Source of the DNA: Acanthaster planci
Lineage: Eukaryota > Echinodermata > Asteroidea > Valvatida > Acanthasteridae
Length of the DNA: 60,251 bases
Assembly (NCBI RefSeq): GCF_001949145.1
Contig: NW_019091404.1
Coordinates: forward strand, 3,598,284 to 3,658,534
Direction of reading: 5' to 3'
Positions within the stretch are counted from its first letter, which is position 1; each line of letters opens with the position of its first letter. Below are positions 24,549 to 35,415 of the stretch, in pieces. The translations under genes and the position numbers were made by a program. Below the pieces are notes generated by a model. It did no database searches, was not told the DNA's origin, and saw nothing but the letters and a program-made list of their open reading frames with translations.

Positions 24549-26189
24549 TTCTTACACTTAGAGGAGCTATCAAGATTAGCAAAATGTTCGAAGGAAACAC
24601 AGGGAGAGCGTAAACTAAGTTGCTTCGACAACGTTCTTGAGTTAGGACGTGTCAAGTTGTTGATCGTGTTGATAGTTTCATCGCGTGGCGCGTGCCGAGG
24701 GTTGGCCCTAGCAACGAGGTCGCTCACTGTTATGACGTAGCCTAGGGATACGCAATGAACCATGGACTTCGCAATCGTTCGCAAACATTGCTGTAAAAAG
24801 CAGATCCGGTTCAGACTAGACTAGAAAAATGACATTCCGATTTCTTTATAATTTTGAATTCTGTTGAAAAATCTTCATAAAAATGGTAAAATATTTTCCC
24901 TTGACCGGCATAATCTTGTGGCCCTTGTCATCTATTCTAATGTTGAAAACAGATGGGGCCTATTTTATATGGATAGTATTTATACACATTTATGCGAGTT
25001 CGTTACTTTAGGTCTAAAACTGTGTTAACCTTGCAACAGGTGTACCGCCCGACATTTAACTACCCGCAGCCAGAGGGCGCTAATTAGTTCACGGTAATTA
25101 ATCTGGCACACTTAGCTGTTGTTTGTTGTGTCTCCGGTGTCAAATTGTTCGAAGAAATAAAAAGTATCATTTACTGGGGCAATAGTTGATAAGGAGCTGT
25201 GAACGCGTTTGTAGGCTAAAAATCTGTGTAGGAAATCTCTTTTCAAAACAAATCCTCTTCAAATTCAGAGATAACTTTCAAAAGTAATGAAATAATTTTG
25301 CAAAGTTTTACATTTCTTCACACTTGCTTTTTAAAGTGGGTAGGCAAATGATCAATTTTATGCCGAAAAAATGAAACTAAATTTATATAAATTTGATAAG
25401 CAGTTTTCAAATTGCACTGTGAAAAAAAGTAATTAAAATAAGCAGGAACACAGATTACACAAAGGTAATACATGTATATATTTATTTTCCAACACAATTT
25501 GGTTTCATTTTAATCGTGAAAACTTAAAGTCCACATCCTCTGCACTTCTCCGAGATTTTATTTGGCAAGAGAAGAATTTAAACTGAGAAAGGCACAGGAA
25601 ATAGCAAAGCAAGCAAATTCATCAAATTAATTTCAATTGAATGAAGAAAGCACCATTTTTGTTTTGGTGACTTTTGTCCAGTGATGATGCACTGACTTTA
25701 ATTTAATTCGTGTCAAGTCATAAAAGTTCTTTTGTCACCCTAGTTATATGCAGGATTTCGAAACTGGAAGGGGTACTGATAATAAAGGAGTTACACTTTT
25801 GTGACAATGTGCATATATTCTCAATGAATTAAAAGGAAACGTTACTGAATACCAAGAAGTCTGACATGGAATTTCACTGGAGAAACCTCAACTTTCATTT
25901 TACAGTAAATCTGGAAATGATGAAATGTTTAAGGAACTGATCAAGGACTCCAAACAAAAGCACATACCTTTTAGGATAAATTTTTTTTATGTTTCTGTCT
26001 TCATAGCTGTACAGTAGAGGGACTTAAAATGCTTCTAATTAGGTACCACAACACCAAACGCAATGCATTTTGTAATTGTGAAACTTATGGCCATTAAAAG
26101 CGAGCATTTCCAAGGCATTATAAAACTTTTAGGTGGTCAGTCATATTATTTTTAGCATGAAAAATAGAGAAATAAGCTGGCTGTATTTT
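24549..26189. other. Intergenic region between CFAP107 5' end and UBXN10 3' end
   Basis: Contains the CFAP107 promoter side (a somewhat GC-richer stretch at 24600-24760) and the UBXN10 3' UTR. A minus-strand AATAAA at 25481-25486 is a possible UBXN10 polyadenylation signal. No coding sequence supported. Confidence 0.45.
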
Positions 26190-27545
26190 TCACTCATCTT
26201 TTTCTTCCAGGTATAGCAACGTCCTGTGTCCCAAACCAACTTTACTTATTGTTGAAGATAAATTGCTGACCATTCTTTTGGGGACATCACTTGTGAAGAC
26301 GTTACAGTCAGAAAAAACACGCCTTGTTGTATGCTCAGCATATGAGACAATATCAGCGATAGAATCACTTGGACGAAAGTACCTCTGTAATCTTTCCCCC
26401 TCTGGTAATTTAACAGCAATTAAGCATCTGTCTTCTCCTTCACAAGGTTCATGAGCCAGTGATTTTTGTGATTGTCTTCTTCTAGCAAATTGTTGGCTTC
26501 TCATCTCTCTTCGTGATATCTTGTTTGTGTTAGCCATTCCAGAGGACTGCGATAATGAACGCTTCATTTGTGCATCAGGCAACACTGCCTCACCAGAAGT
26601 ACATGTATGTCTGTCACTTTCAGGAGATCTAGTAGGATGTGTTACTCCTGAATCTGAAAATGGACTATTTCTTGCAAAATCTCTTTCATTTAATCCCAAG
26701 TCCAGAATACCTGCTGTTATTTCTGTTTCATGTCCTGACTGTCCAATGCCAGGTAGAGGTGAATAGATGGAGAGGGTAGATCCTGGTCTCATGGTTGTGG
26801 AAGATGAAACAGCAAGAGCCTGTTGTTGATCTCTTGATTCAGTTTGGCAGACATTCCTAGTCTGTTCAGAAGACCTCTTTGAGGCTACAGGTGGGCTTGG
26901 AAGATGTCGACTAGCTGAAGCACTCTTTTTTGTGTTTTTTTGCATAGCTTGATTTGAACCTGTAAACACCATAAAATGTATATCTCAGCTTTCAGTACCA
27001 TGCATTTACAAATGCAAGCCGGAAAAAAAGGTGAAATGTAACATTTTGGCGGTTAACATAGTGAGTTCTTTGAGAGGTTAAAAAGGATGGATTGCTGAAA
27101 CAAAAAACAAAAACAAAACAAAGAAAAAAAAATAAAAATTCAACTTTCAAGAATGTTTACGACAAGCTTACTGCTTGCCGGTACACAATAACATGGATAC
27201 AAATTACTTCCCACTAACACATACATTTGGCAAAGGCCACTTTTGACAAGGAAGTAGGCCTAATACTACTAATGGGCGAGTCCAGCTGGCATGCCATAAC
27301 AAGAACACGACATAGGGGCCTAGGCCTAAGGCTAAGCAGAGCGAAAAGGCCCATATGACTCCGGTTACGCATTATTTCTGAAGTTGCATAATATATTTTC
27401 CTTTTTAAATGTTACCTAGACGTTCTTTCACGACGTTTCTTGAAAATAAAGCATCTGCTACAACTTCAATATGGGGGATTTTCGTTTTAAAATGGGATTT
27501 CGGCCGCTGTTTCCACTCGCAGTCAACGGGTCCGGCGTCGGCCAT
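26190..27545 (-). CDS. UBXN10: UBX domain-containing protein 10 (p97 adaptor), complete
   Basis: UBXN10 recruits the AAA ATPase p97/VCP and, in vertebrates, supports intraflagellar transport and ciliogenesis. Two exons on the minus strand: 27545-27416 and 26959-26190, joined in phase, 299 residues (human 280). Exon 1 begins MADAGPVDCEWKQRPKSHFK. The ATG near 26972 is not used, because GTTTACAG there is the splice acceptor. The middle is low-complexity, Ser/Arg-rich and probably disordered. The C-terminal ~85 residues are a UBX ubiquitin-like fold: CLIAVKLPEGERLQRYFRPS, then IADIVSYAEHTT and FTSDVPKRMVSNLSSTISKV. Human UBXN10 has RHFRPTDDLQTIV and MEVPRRRFSDL at the same places. The p97-contacting loop reads VPKR rather than the FPR of most UBX domains, as in human UBXN10. 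Divergent start with ELP5, 215 bp apart. Confidence 0.9.
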
Positions 27546-27760
27546 TTTGAAGCTATTCTTGTTGACAAGGCTACTGATCATGCGTACAATTTGCGCGGGT
27601 CAAAGGCTTACCGTGTATACCACACTCGACTTCGGAGCTGGCAGTGGCGATGGCATAAAGGAACACATGGTCGACGGTGTGGAGAACCGCATAGTGTTAT
27701 TCATTTTCTTAGTTGTAAAATTGAAGTTTCCCAACCATCAGGTGTCAGTCGTGTCTGATA
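27546..27760. promoter_or_regulatory. Putative bidirectional promoter between UBXN10 and ELP5
   Basis: Only 215 bp separate the UBXN10 ATG (minus) from the ELP5 ATG (plus), and this stretch is richer in C, G and CpG than its surroundings (for example 27590-27690). Both 5' UTRs and both promoters must fit here unless there are unseen non-coding exons. No TATA box is evident. Inference from spacing and composition. Confidence 0.55.
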
Positions 27761-30700
27761 ATGGCGTCACTTTTGCACCAAATTGTCCATGGAAGTGAAA
27801 GCAGCTCTTTGATCGTAATTCAAGGTATATAGGGGCACAGGCCTACCTGCCTACATATATGTACATGACTGTAGCCAGGTACGGGTAGCCTGTTGTAGGT
27901 AGGCCCAAGTATTGTAACGGAATCCATGAAGGACCCCGATAACAAACGTGGGATCAAAGAAAATAACTGAAATGTATGATACTTGGCCAACTTGCCAATC
28001 CGCAGAAATCTTTCTGCGGGTTATTTATTTTCTAAAAAAAGTAAACAAAATCAAGTAATTAATCACACAGGAATATGGCTATAGAGATAACAAATTAACT
28101 TAACTACAAGTAGTTGCTCCCNNNNNNNNNNNNNNNNNNNNNNNNNNNNNNNNNNNNNNNNNNNNNNNNNNNNNNNNNNNNNNNNNNNNNNNNNNNNNNN
28201 NNNNNNNNNNNNNNNNNNNNNNNNNNNNNNNNNNNNNNNNNNNNNNNNNNNNNNNNNNNNNNNNNNNNNNNNNNNNNNNNNNNNNNNNNNNNNNNNNNNN
28301 NNNNNNNNNNNNNNNNNNNNNNNNNNNNNNNNNNNNNNNNNNNNNNNNNNNNNNNNNNNNNNNNNNNNNNNNNNNNNNNNNNNNNNNNNNNNNNNNNNNN
28401 NNNNNNNNNNNNNNNNNNNNNNNNNNNNNNNNNNNNNNNNNNNNNNNNNNNNNNNNNNNNNNNNNNNNNNNNNNNNNNNNNNNNNNNNNNNNNNNNNNNN
28501 NNNNNNNNNNNNNNNNNNNNNNNNNNNNNNNNNNNNNNNNNNNNNNNNNNNNNNNNNNNNNNNNNNNNNNNNNNNNNNNNNNNNNNNNNNNNNNNNNNNN
28601 NNNNNNNNNNNNNNNNNNNNNNNNNNNNNNNNNNNNNNNNNNNNCTATTGTATGGGCATGATGGGACCAAGGGTGAACTTGAAGTCGGTCTCTGTGTTTT
28701 ATTCCTCCATGGTCTCTGCACTGCTAACGTAACGTTATTTAATTTAATCTTACCTCCACAAATGTTTCCATGGTACTACCATACCAGTACTGTTCGATAG
28801 TAGCATTGGGCCTTTGCCAAGGTAGATTCTGTGATTTATGCTAAATCTATTATTTCTATTTTGCAGATTCTGTTGATATCAGCGGAAGGCCTCTACTCCG
28901 ATGCTTTACAAATCAAGTGTCAGACCGGTAGATGTTCTTTCTCGTGCTGTTACTTTCATCATGTTAATACATACATGAAGGCACATATTCTTCAACTATT
29001 CACATGTTTGCTGATTCTGCCTCTGAAGACATTTTACAAAGCTTAACAGGGCATGGATGTAATAAGTGGATTTCAGAGAAATCACTCAATTTTACTTTCC
29101 ATTGACTTGTTCATGTCATGATATTTGTGCCTGACATTTAACAGGTCCATGGTTACATGTCATGCATGTATATTATGCACACCGTGCGCAAATTTACAAG
29201 AGTTGGGGAAAATGGGATTGTAATGTACATTGTGTATATGGACTTTTTGGCATTGCTGTTTGTCTTTTGGAGCTCTTTTTACTTTTTCATTGTCACTTTT
29301 TTTATTCTTGTAGTTTAATTAAATGTATACTTACCTTTATAATAAATTGCTATTTTTGTATTTAAATTATTTACCACCACAGGGTTGATCAGGTCCATGT
29401 ATTTCTGTTTGATTGCTCGCCCACTGTGTTCTTGTCTGGCTTTGACCCTGCAGTGAGGTCAAAGGTTGTATGTCATGATGGCTGGTCAGACCCCTTGGAA
29501 TGGAATGGTATCAGGTACAATGAGTTAGCACTCAAACAATCATTTTGCCAAATGTGATAAATGTCATGATTGCTTAAACAGACAATCCAACCATATGATG
29601 GTAATTTAGCTCTCGATGGTTTGCATGGTGGCATACGATAAGGTAGAGGGTTTGCGGATACACCATGTGGAAAATATCTCTTTTGAATATGTGTGGTTCT
29701 GAAAAGAACCGGTTACATGGTGTATCCGCAAACCCTCTACCTTTTCATATGATAGTAATATTTGATATTCAGTGTCAATTTTTCTCCAATTTAATTGTTT
29801 AACAAGACTGATTGTTGAGATGGTTATACATGTAAAGTGACCAGAAGTGTGAAGTGGAGGTATTTGTTGTATGACTTATGGTAAATGATGTTTTGCTATG
29901 TGATAGTAAGCTTTTAAAGGGAACTAATTCGATAACTTCTGTTGATATTTGCCATTCAGGGTATATAACTTTTTTGGTTTGTTTTCAGTCTTTCAGAAGA
30001 TCACAACGTTATCCACTTCAGTGCTCTGACTGAATTTAAGTCTCACATTGAGAATCACATGACCAAGGGAATCCAATCAGTAGCAGTCGTTATTGATTCA
30101 TTATCTCCAGTTATTATCAATAAGTCTGTGACATTTGTCTGCAAGGGTTTACATCAGCTCATCCAGTCAACAGATTGGGAAGGTAGGATGTGTGGAATGG
30201 CTCACTGATAAGACCCTGAAAAGTCAAAATATATTGTTATCTTTGTCACAACTGCTCTGGAGGCTTTGTGCTTTTGTCTTTATATACCAATCTGACCCAT
30301 GGCAATGTAATCATTCATAACATAAGAATGCAGAGTTATTTCTCCTTATCACTTCCTCAGTGTATTAACTGAATCCAGAGGTAGATATGGAACATTTTCT
30401 TTTATCAGACGGTTAAATGCGTTTGACAAATGTAATCTGTTCTTTGTAAAGCTGCTCCAATATTATTGTGTGTGACATTGAATTTCGAGGTTGACACTAA
30501 CTTGAAATAATGGTGTAGACTTTTGAGGTATTTGTAAATTTTTCTGAATCAAATTTTTATAATTGAACATACACTGCAGTCTCAAAAGTAGGTTTTGTTT
30601 TTTGCCTTTTCAGGTCCAGACATTTCAGAGGTGGTATGTCTACTTCATCAAGATGTGCACGATGTTGCCACAACAAGTGCTGTCTGTCACAGTGCAACCA

Positions 30701-32133
30701 CAGTATTGTACCTGGAACCTTATAAATCTATAGCACCAATACAACAGGAACCTATGGCAATGTGTGATTTAGTTCATCGTAGGAAGTCAGGCAAGGTTAT
30801 ACGCATGGTAGGTTGTGAAAAAATGTGATTTGTTATGATTGGAATTGGTCTTGGGTTCATTACTGGTAATTCAATGATACAAGTAGGTCATACATAAGGA
30901 AGTACATATGTACTTCCAAAAAATAGTATTCACTCTACCCCTTTTTGCTTTGAATAGTTGGTCAAGATACGGCATATTGGAAAGATAAATGGGGGTCAGG
31001 TTGGTGTAGTGTTTCTTTCTGAGCCTCCCATCTCTGTGGGCCTGGGTGCAAATCCGGCTCAGTTCACATGTAGACAAGGTTTTCAGTCCCTACCGGAGTC
31101 CATAGGTTTTCCTTGGATCATTTATCCTGGGTTTTTCTCCCACCTCTAAACCTGAACACTTCTTTGATGTTTTCTTCACTCATTATCATCCTGTAATTGG
31201 CACTAAATGAGCTTTTGGATGATCAAATATAAATAAAAAAGTGTTGCAAATATTTTTTGGTTATCAAATCTCTGTTAATCAACCATTCATCATTGATTGT
31301 TTTGATCATTTTATATACTTGATAATATTTGTCACTTTTTATTCTGCAGAGAGAAGGTTTGAGTGTCGACCACGATTACAGATTATTTGTCTTTCCAGAC
31401 AAAACCATGGCAAATATCCAGGTCGAGATTGAACCCCAGGTACGTAGATAACCGCTTCAGTTTTTTTCAATTGTTTATTTTTGATATGAGGAGAATGAGA
31501 GTTTAGTTTTCAGCTTATTTAGATTTTAATCTGGATTTGAGCTTTTCTGAACACCTGCTCGGTACTAAGTTATTGGAACCTTTTAGAGTTCAGCCTTTTG
31601 CTAGCTGTTGTCAGCTTTTGTCGTGTGTGCGCCACTCATACCTGTTATATGGCTTTTTTGTGTTAAATGTTCTTTGATGATTGAGTTGTGCTGCAGGCAT
31701 AAGGGTATTTTGCTGTTAATCAAAAAGAACTTAAGCCTGTTGACAGCTGTGATTTTATGTTGTTCTATTGTAATAGCCGGATCCCACAGCTAATCTGACA
31801 TTTAATCTGACTTTGAAAGACTCTGAAAGGAAAGCCAAAGATAGTGTGGTCTTACCGTACACAAAAGTCCAGCAAAGGTGAGATCATTTGTCTGATCTTG
31901 GAAGAAAAGTGAAGTTAATTGAGCAAATGCAATTATGGATGATTGCTTAAAAACGGATACATCCAGGAATACCTGAATAATTTTATTTTACCAAGCTTCT
32001 GTCTGTTCTTTATTTCAGACATGGACATCCAGTTAAAATAGGAAGCTCTGAGCAGTCAGGAAAGATATTCTATGAGCCGGATGAGGCTGATGATTTTGAC
32101 GACGAAGATCCTGATGATGACTTGGATATTTGA
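27761..32133 (+). CDS. ELP5: Elongator complex protein 5, complete
   Basis: ELP5 belongs to the Elp4-5-6 RecA-like ring of Elongator, which is needed for wobble-uridine modification of tRNAs. Exons: 27761-27824, 28867-28927, 29383-29514, 29989-30182, 30614-30807, 31350-31439, 31777-31877, 32019-32133, giving 316 residues (human ~316). Exon 1 MASLLHQIVHGSESSSLIVI joins to DSVDISGRPLLRCF (human RDSVEWEGRSLLK). Next are VVCHDGWSDPLEWNG (human LVYHDFFRDPLNW), the RecA-like core, PDPTANLTFNLTLKDSERKA (human DPTTHLTFNLHLSKKERE), and the acidic tail KIFYEPDEADDFDDEDPDDD-LDI, which is nearly identical to human. No Walker motif is seen, as expected for this non-catalytic family. Intron 1 contains the 523-base gap. 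Intron 3 carries a foldback with a histone-type hairpin, and intron 5 a SINE. Ends converge on MRPS22. Confidence 0.94.
28122..28644. other. Assembly gap of 523 N
   Basis: A run of N inside ELP5 intron 1. The spliced coding sequence is unaffected because exon 1 (27761-27824) and exon 2 (28867-28927) both lie outside it and join in phase. Confidence 0.99.
29640..29743. repeat. Foldback element with 29-bp perfect arms enclosing a histone-type hairpin
   Basis: The arms at 29640-29668 and 29715-29743 are exact reverse complements (29 bp, containing GGTAGAGGGTTTGCGGATAC). Near the centre, on the minus strand, is GGTTCTTTTCAGAACC (29710-29695): a 6-bp stem with a UUUC loop, the layout of the replication-dependent histone mRNA 3' stem-loop, followed by ACACA and, about ten bases on, the purine-rich CAAAAGAGA, which resembles a histone downstream element. 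Similar octamers CATACGAT and CATATGAT flank the unit, a possible imperfect target duplication. It lies in ELP5 intron 3, in antisense orientation for the hairpin. Confidence 0.75.
30985..31236 (+). mobile_element. tRNA-derived SINE in ELP5 intron 5
   Basis: The head GGTTGGTGTAGTGTTTC (A-box-like, ~30996-31012) and GGTGCAAATCC (B-box-like, ~31044-31054) show a Pol III tRNA-like promoter. The body contains GGTTTTCAGTCCCTA and TTTCTCCCACCTCTAAAC, and the element ends in an AT-rich tail (ATAAATAAAAAA). The same blocks in the same order occur at 38418-38893 on the other strand, so this is one dispersed family. Confidence 0.7.
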
Positions 32134-33754
32134 TGAGAAACTACTTGGGTAATACAGGCTTTTTACAATAGTGTGCCTCTAAGAGTTTGTAACACGTTGG
32201 CCAATCACAATATGCCAAATTAATCGACCTAATGCGTTTTTGGAAAGGGTTGATGGATTTCGTGTATTGTGATCGGCCAACATGTTGCAAGCTCTTGGAG
32301 GTGTGCTGTTGTGAATCGCCTATATTGTATGTGGAATGCTCGAGTTCAATTGTTAAATCAAGACATTGTAGAGACAGAGATGTTATCTTTGGACGTGAAG
32401 ACTTGAGTGGGGATAAAAGTTTACTGAATTTTGTTAGCTGGAACTGAGATGACCGTTGGTGCCAATGTAGGTATCATTGTGAAATACAATGCGTAGCTGT
32501 AGGCCTCCACTTTCATATTTTGACCCTCAGTCAGTCAGCTAGTATTGTTAGACCCCAAATCATAGTTAAAATGGGAGGAAGGGGGATATTTAAAAAAAAA
32601 ACAGGTTGAAATTACAATTTTCTGTTTCTGAAGTGCATGTATATAATATTTGAAAAACACAGTCCTCCACTTTTATTTTTCACAGGGAGAGTTGAAAACA
32701 AAGAAACTCTTAGTATGGAACAATTCTTAAATTAATAAGATATTTTTAAATGGAAATTCAAAGCTGCAGAAATTTGTACCACGCTGGAGAAAAAAAAAGA
32801 AAACTAGCTTTGCGTAATGCAGTCTGTCTTGCCAAACATGTTACAATTTATGGTTACTATGTTGTGCATCAAATCACATTTTTGCTTTATGAAAATAATT
32901 TTCCTTTTTCCAAAGTTTTTCGGAACTTCAGTCTCATTTACCAAAGGCATTGTTGTAAATAGTGTAAGTTGTTCTGTCATCGTGATAAATTGGAGTGAGA
33001 TTCGGGCTTAAAAACTGACATTTTGGTAATTGAATTTGAGTACATTAAGTGTGACTTTTCATTAGTAAACAAACTAGCTGCAATCTTATTAGTTATGAAA
33101 GTGTAATGTCTGTGTATTTCTCATCCACCTGTGAAGTACTGTCTAGTTGTATTCTAATAGTCGTCAGATTTACTAGGTCTGCCTGTGTAATGAAGAACAC
33201 CCATTTTTTAAGAGGGGGGTCCAACAGGTAAAATGGTGAATCATACTTACACATTGGAGGAGTGTCATTCCATTTGTAAAATATGCAAAACTTCATATCA
33301 CTTATTTATTTTTCATATAAAGTTTGCAGCAAAACAAGGACGGAAACTTTCATTCATGTGAGTGTATTTTAGCTTGACAGAATTAGTGACAATGTCAAAA
33401 TAAAAGGCACTGCAGTGTGAGGTGCATGTATTTTGGATATAGTCAGTGTGAATGTTTTGAATCAAAAGATTTTGCCAATAGCACAAGCATGACAAGTGGC
33501 CAGTGAAGTAATGGGCTGTTACTTGGAAGATACTGGTAGCTTACGATGTGGGAAAATTGAACAAGAATTCATCATTACTATAGTCATTAACTTGTAAAAT
33601 ATACTTCTTGCTTTGAGATTATGAGCACTCGTAAACATGAAATGAGCATGTCTCTATGAACATGCCTATTCAGCGAGTACGCTTTGAATGGGGCAAGGGT
33701 CAATTTTTTTTTACTGCGCAATCTAACCTTTAAATATAAGTTGCGAGTACAAAT

Positions 33755-33957
33755 CTTACAAGAGGCCTGTGGCCTGGTGGTTCAGCTTGCTGGCTGCCAG
33801 GCCAAGGGGACCCCAGTCCAAAAGCTTGGGTCCCCAGAAAAGGAATTTTTTTTTTCAATTAAGTTTTTAGCAAAACTGCATGCAAACCTGGGTTTGAACC
33901 CTGGTCCTTGCGCACAGCAGTCAGTGTCCTTAACTGCTATGCTATGGCTCTTTCTTG
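33755..33957 (-). mobile_element. tRNA-derived SINE-like repeat
   Basis: On the minus strand AGCAGTTAAGGACA (near 33938-33925) resembles a Pol III A box and GGTTCAAACCC (33900-33890) a B box, spaced as in a tRNA head. Further on are two self-complementary stretches (GGCCTGG...CCAGGCC at about 33768-33800 and GGGACCC...GGGTCCC at about 33808-33834) and an A-rich run. Its body differs from the family at 30985 and 38418. Confidence 0.45.
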
Positions 33958-35133
33958 AAAAAATGTGCTTGTTTCTAAATGTTAAACCTTCCGTTGTTTG
34001 AACTTAGAATATTTTCCAGCCCAATTCTTCATTTGAAATGGCAATAGGGTACCCTTGGTAATATTTTTGAAACTAGAGGGAGTAAGGCAGGAAGTATGAG
34101 TAAGACTGCAAAGCAATAAGTGACTCGTGGGTGGAGACGGTTGAGGCCTTGCAAATGTTGCCTGGAAGACTATAATGATCATCAGGGATTAAAGTTAAGG
34201 GCTTGAGCTGATGATGCCTCAACAGTTGAGCCAGTCTGAGGTTTGCTAGGGGAATGAATTCAAAGTGAAAACTTTGTGTGGGGAGACACTGGAAGACTCC
34301 ACTTTAAAAGCACAAGTTATCTGATTCTTGTAGTTGATAGGGCATTGAGATACGGTACAAGGAGTACATGGTTGACAAGACTAACAGTAGGCCGAGCTTA
34401 GATGGTTTTATCCATTAATCTCCTACAAACTTCTGTAGAGCTTCTTCAGATGGGACTTAGTCAATAGTCAAAGTTGGTTGACAGGCCTTCTCTATTTGAT
34501 GATTTTTGCCTGTAGTAAAAAGATTTTTCACTCAATGCTCCAAGAGATGGGAAAATAAAACAATGTACTATGTGTTCAAAATTTGTCGTATTGCATTTCA
34601 GCAGAGTTGCACTATGCCTTGAATGAAATAAATGTATGTATTACTCTTTACAGAATGAAATAAATATGGAAAAATGCCCTGTAAATGAGGTTGATACTAC
34701 TTGCGTGTAGTTTTGATGGGAAATTTTACAAAGATTTCACCAAAATTTACCAGAATTTCAAAACTTCTTTCCCATTTCCTGAACAAATCTTTTGTGAAAA
34801 CGTAGTTCTCGAAAACAGGTAATCTTACAAAATAGATTGTACAACTCTGAATCAGGGGACAGCCATCCATGGTTCCCGATTATCATCCTGACAGAACGTG
34901 AAATCCAAAATTGTCACTCCATTCAATCATGAAAAATACAGAACTTCAGCACTGGGTGTGTGAGATATACCACACCTTGCTCTTTGAACAAGCCAGATGT
35001 ATTTGCTAATATGCTACTATTGAAGTTGTTTGAAAGGTGTAATTATAATAATAGTGGATATTTATGTAGTGCTCATATCCATCACAACTGTAGGTGTAGA
35101 AAAAAAGGAATAAAAAAAACCAGTTTGATCACA

Positions 35134-35139
35134 TTTATT
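35134..35139 (-). terminator. MRPS22: Candidate polyadenylation signal of MRPS22
   Basis: AATAAA on the minus strand, about 280 bases beyond the MRPS22 stop codon. Plausible by position only. Confidence 0.35.
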
Positions 35140-35415
35140 GATTGGATGGTACTTTAGAGAAGTTCCCTAGTACATACAAGATATGAGGAACACAGCAATA
35201 TTCATATCTTCAATTTAAATTCAGCTTAAAATTTTAAACTGTAATTTTTATTTTACAAAATAGTATAACTAAAGGTTCAACAGGGATCTTTTCAGTGATT
35301 TGGTTAGGTGTTCTGTACACAGCTCATTGACAACTCCAAGTAATGCTTGCCCAACTTTGGATCAAAGGCAATTTATGCGGCCGAGAATTGGCCTTGTGAA
35401 GGTGAGAAATATTAC

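Larger units (their letters stand above)
32134..35415. other. Intergenic region between the convergent ELP5 and MRPS22 genes
   Basis: Holds both 3' UTRs and a SINE-like element (33755-33957). Several long AT-rich stretches. No exon with recognisable protein similarity on either strand. Confidence 0.5.

Noticed and set aside
24527-24784. Minus-strand frame of 85 codons at the CFAP107 start
   Set aside because: A different frame of the same exon gives the CFAP107 N-terminus with a family match.
26263-26766. Plus-strand frames inside UBXN10 exon 2
   Set aside because: Antisense shadows of the real exon, with no domain character.
26960-26972. UBXN10 starting at the ATG at 26972
   Set aside because: This ATG sits in the acceptor region ending GTTTACAG; the in-phase first exon at 27545-27416 supplies the start.
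28104-28800. Two long frames spanning the N run
   Set aside because: They exist only because N is read as an open codon.
29640-29743. A histone gene remnant encoding a histone C-terminus next to the hairpin
   Set aside because: I read the arms in several frames and saw no convincing histone tail; only the 3' hairpin layout is supported.
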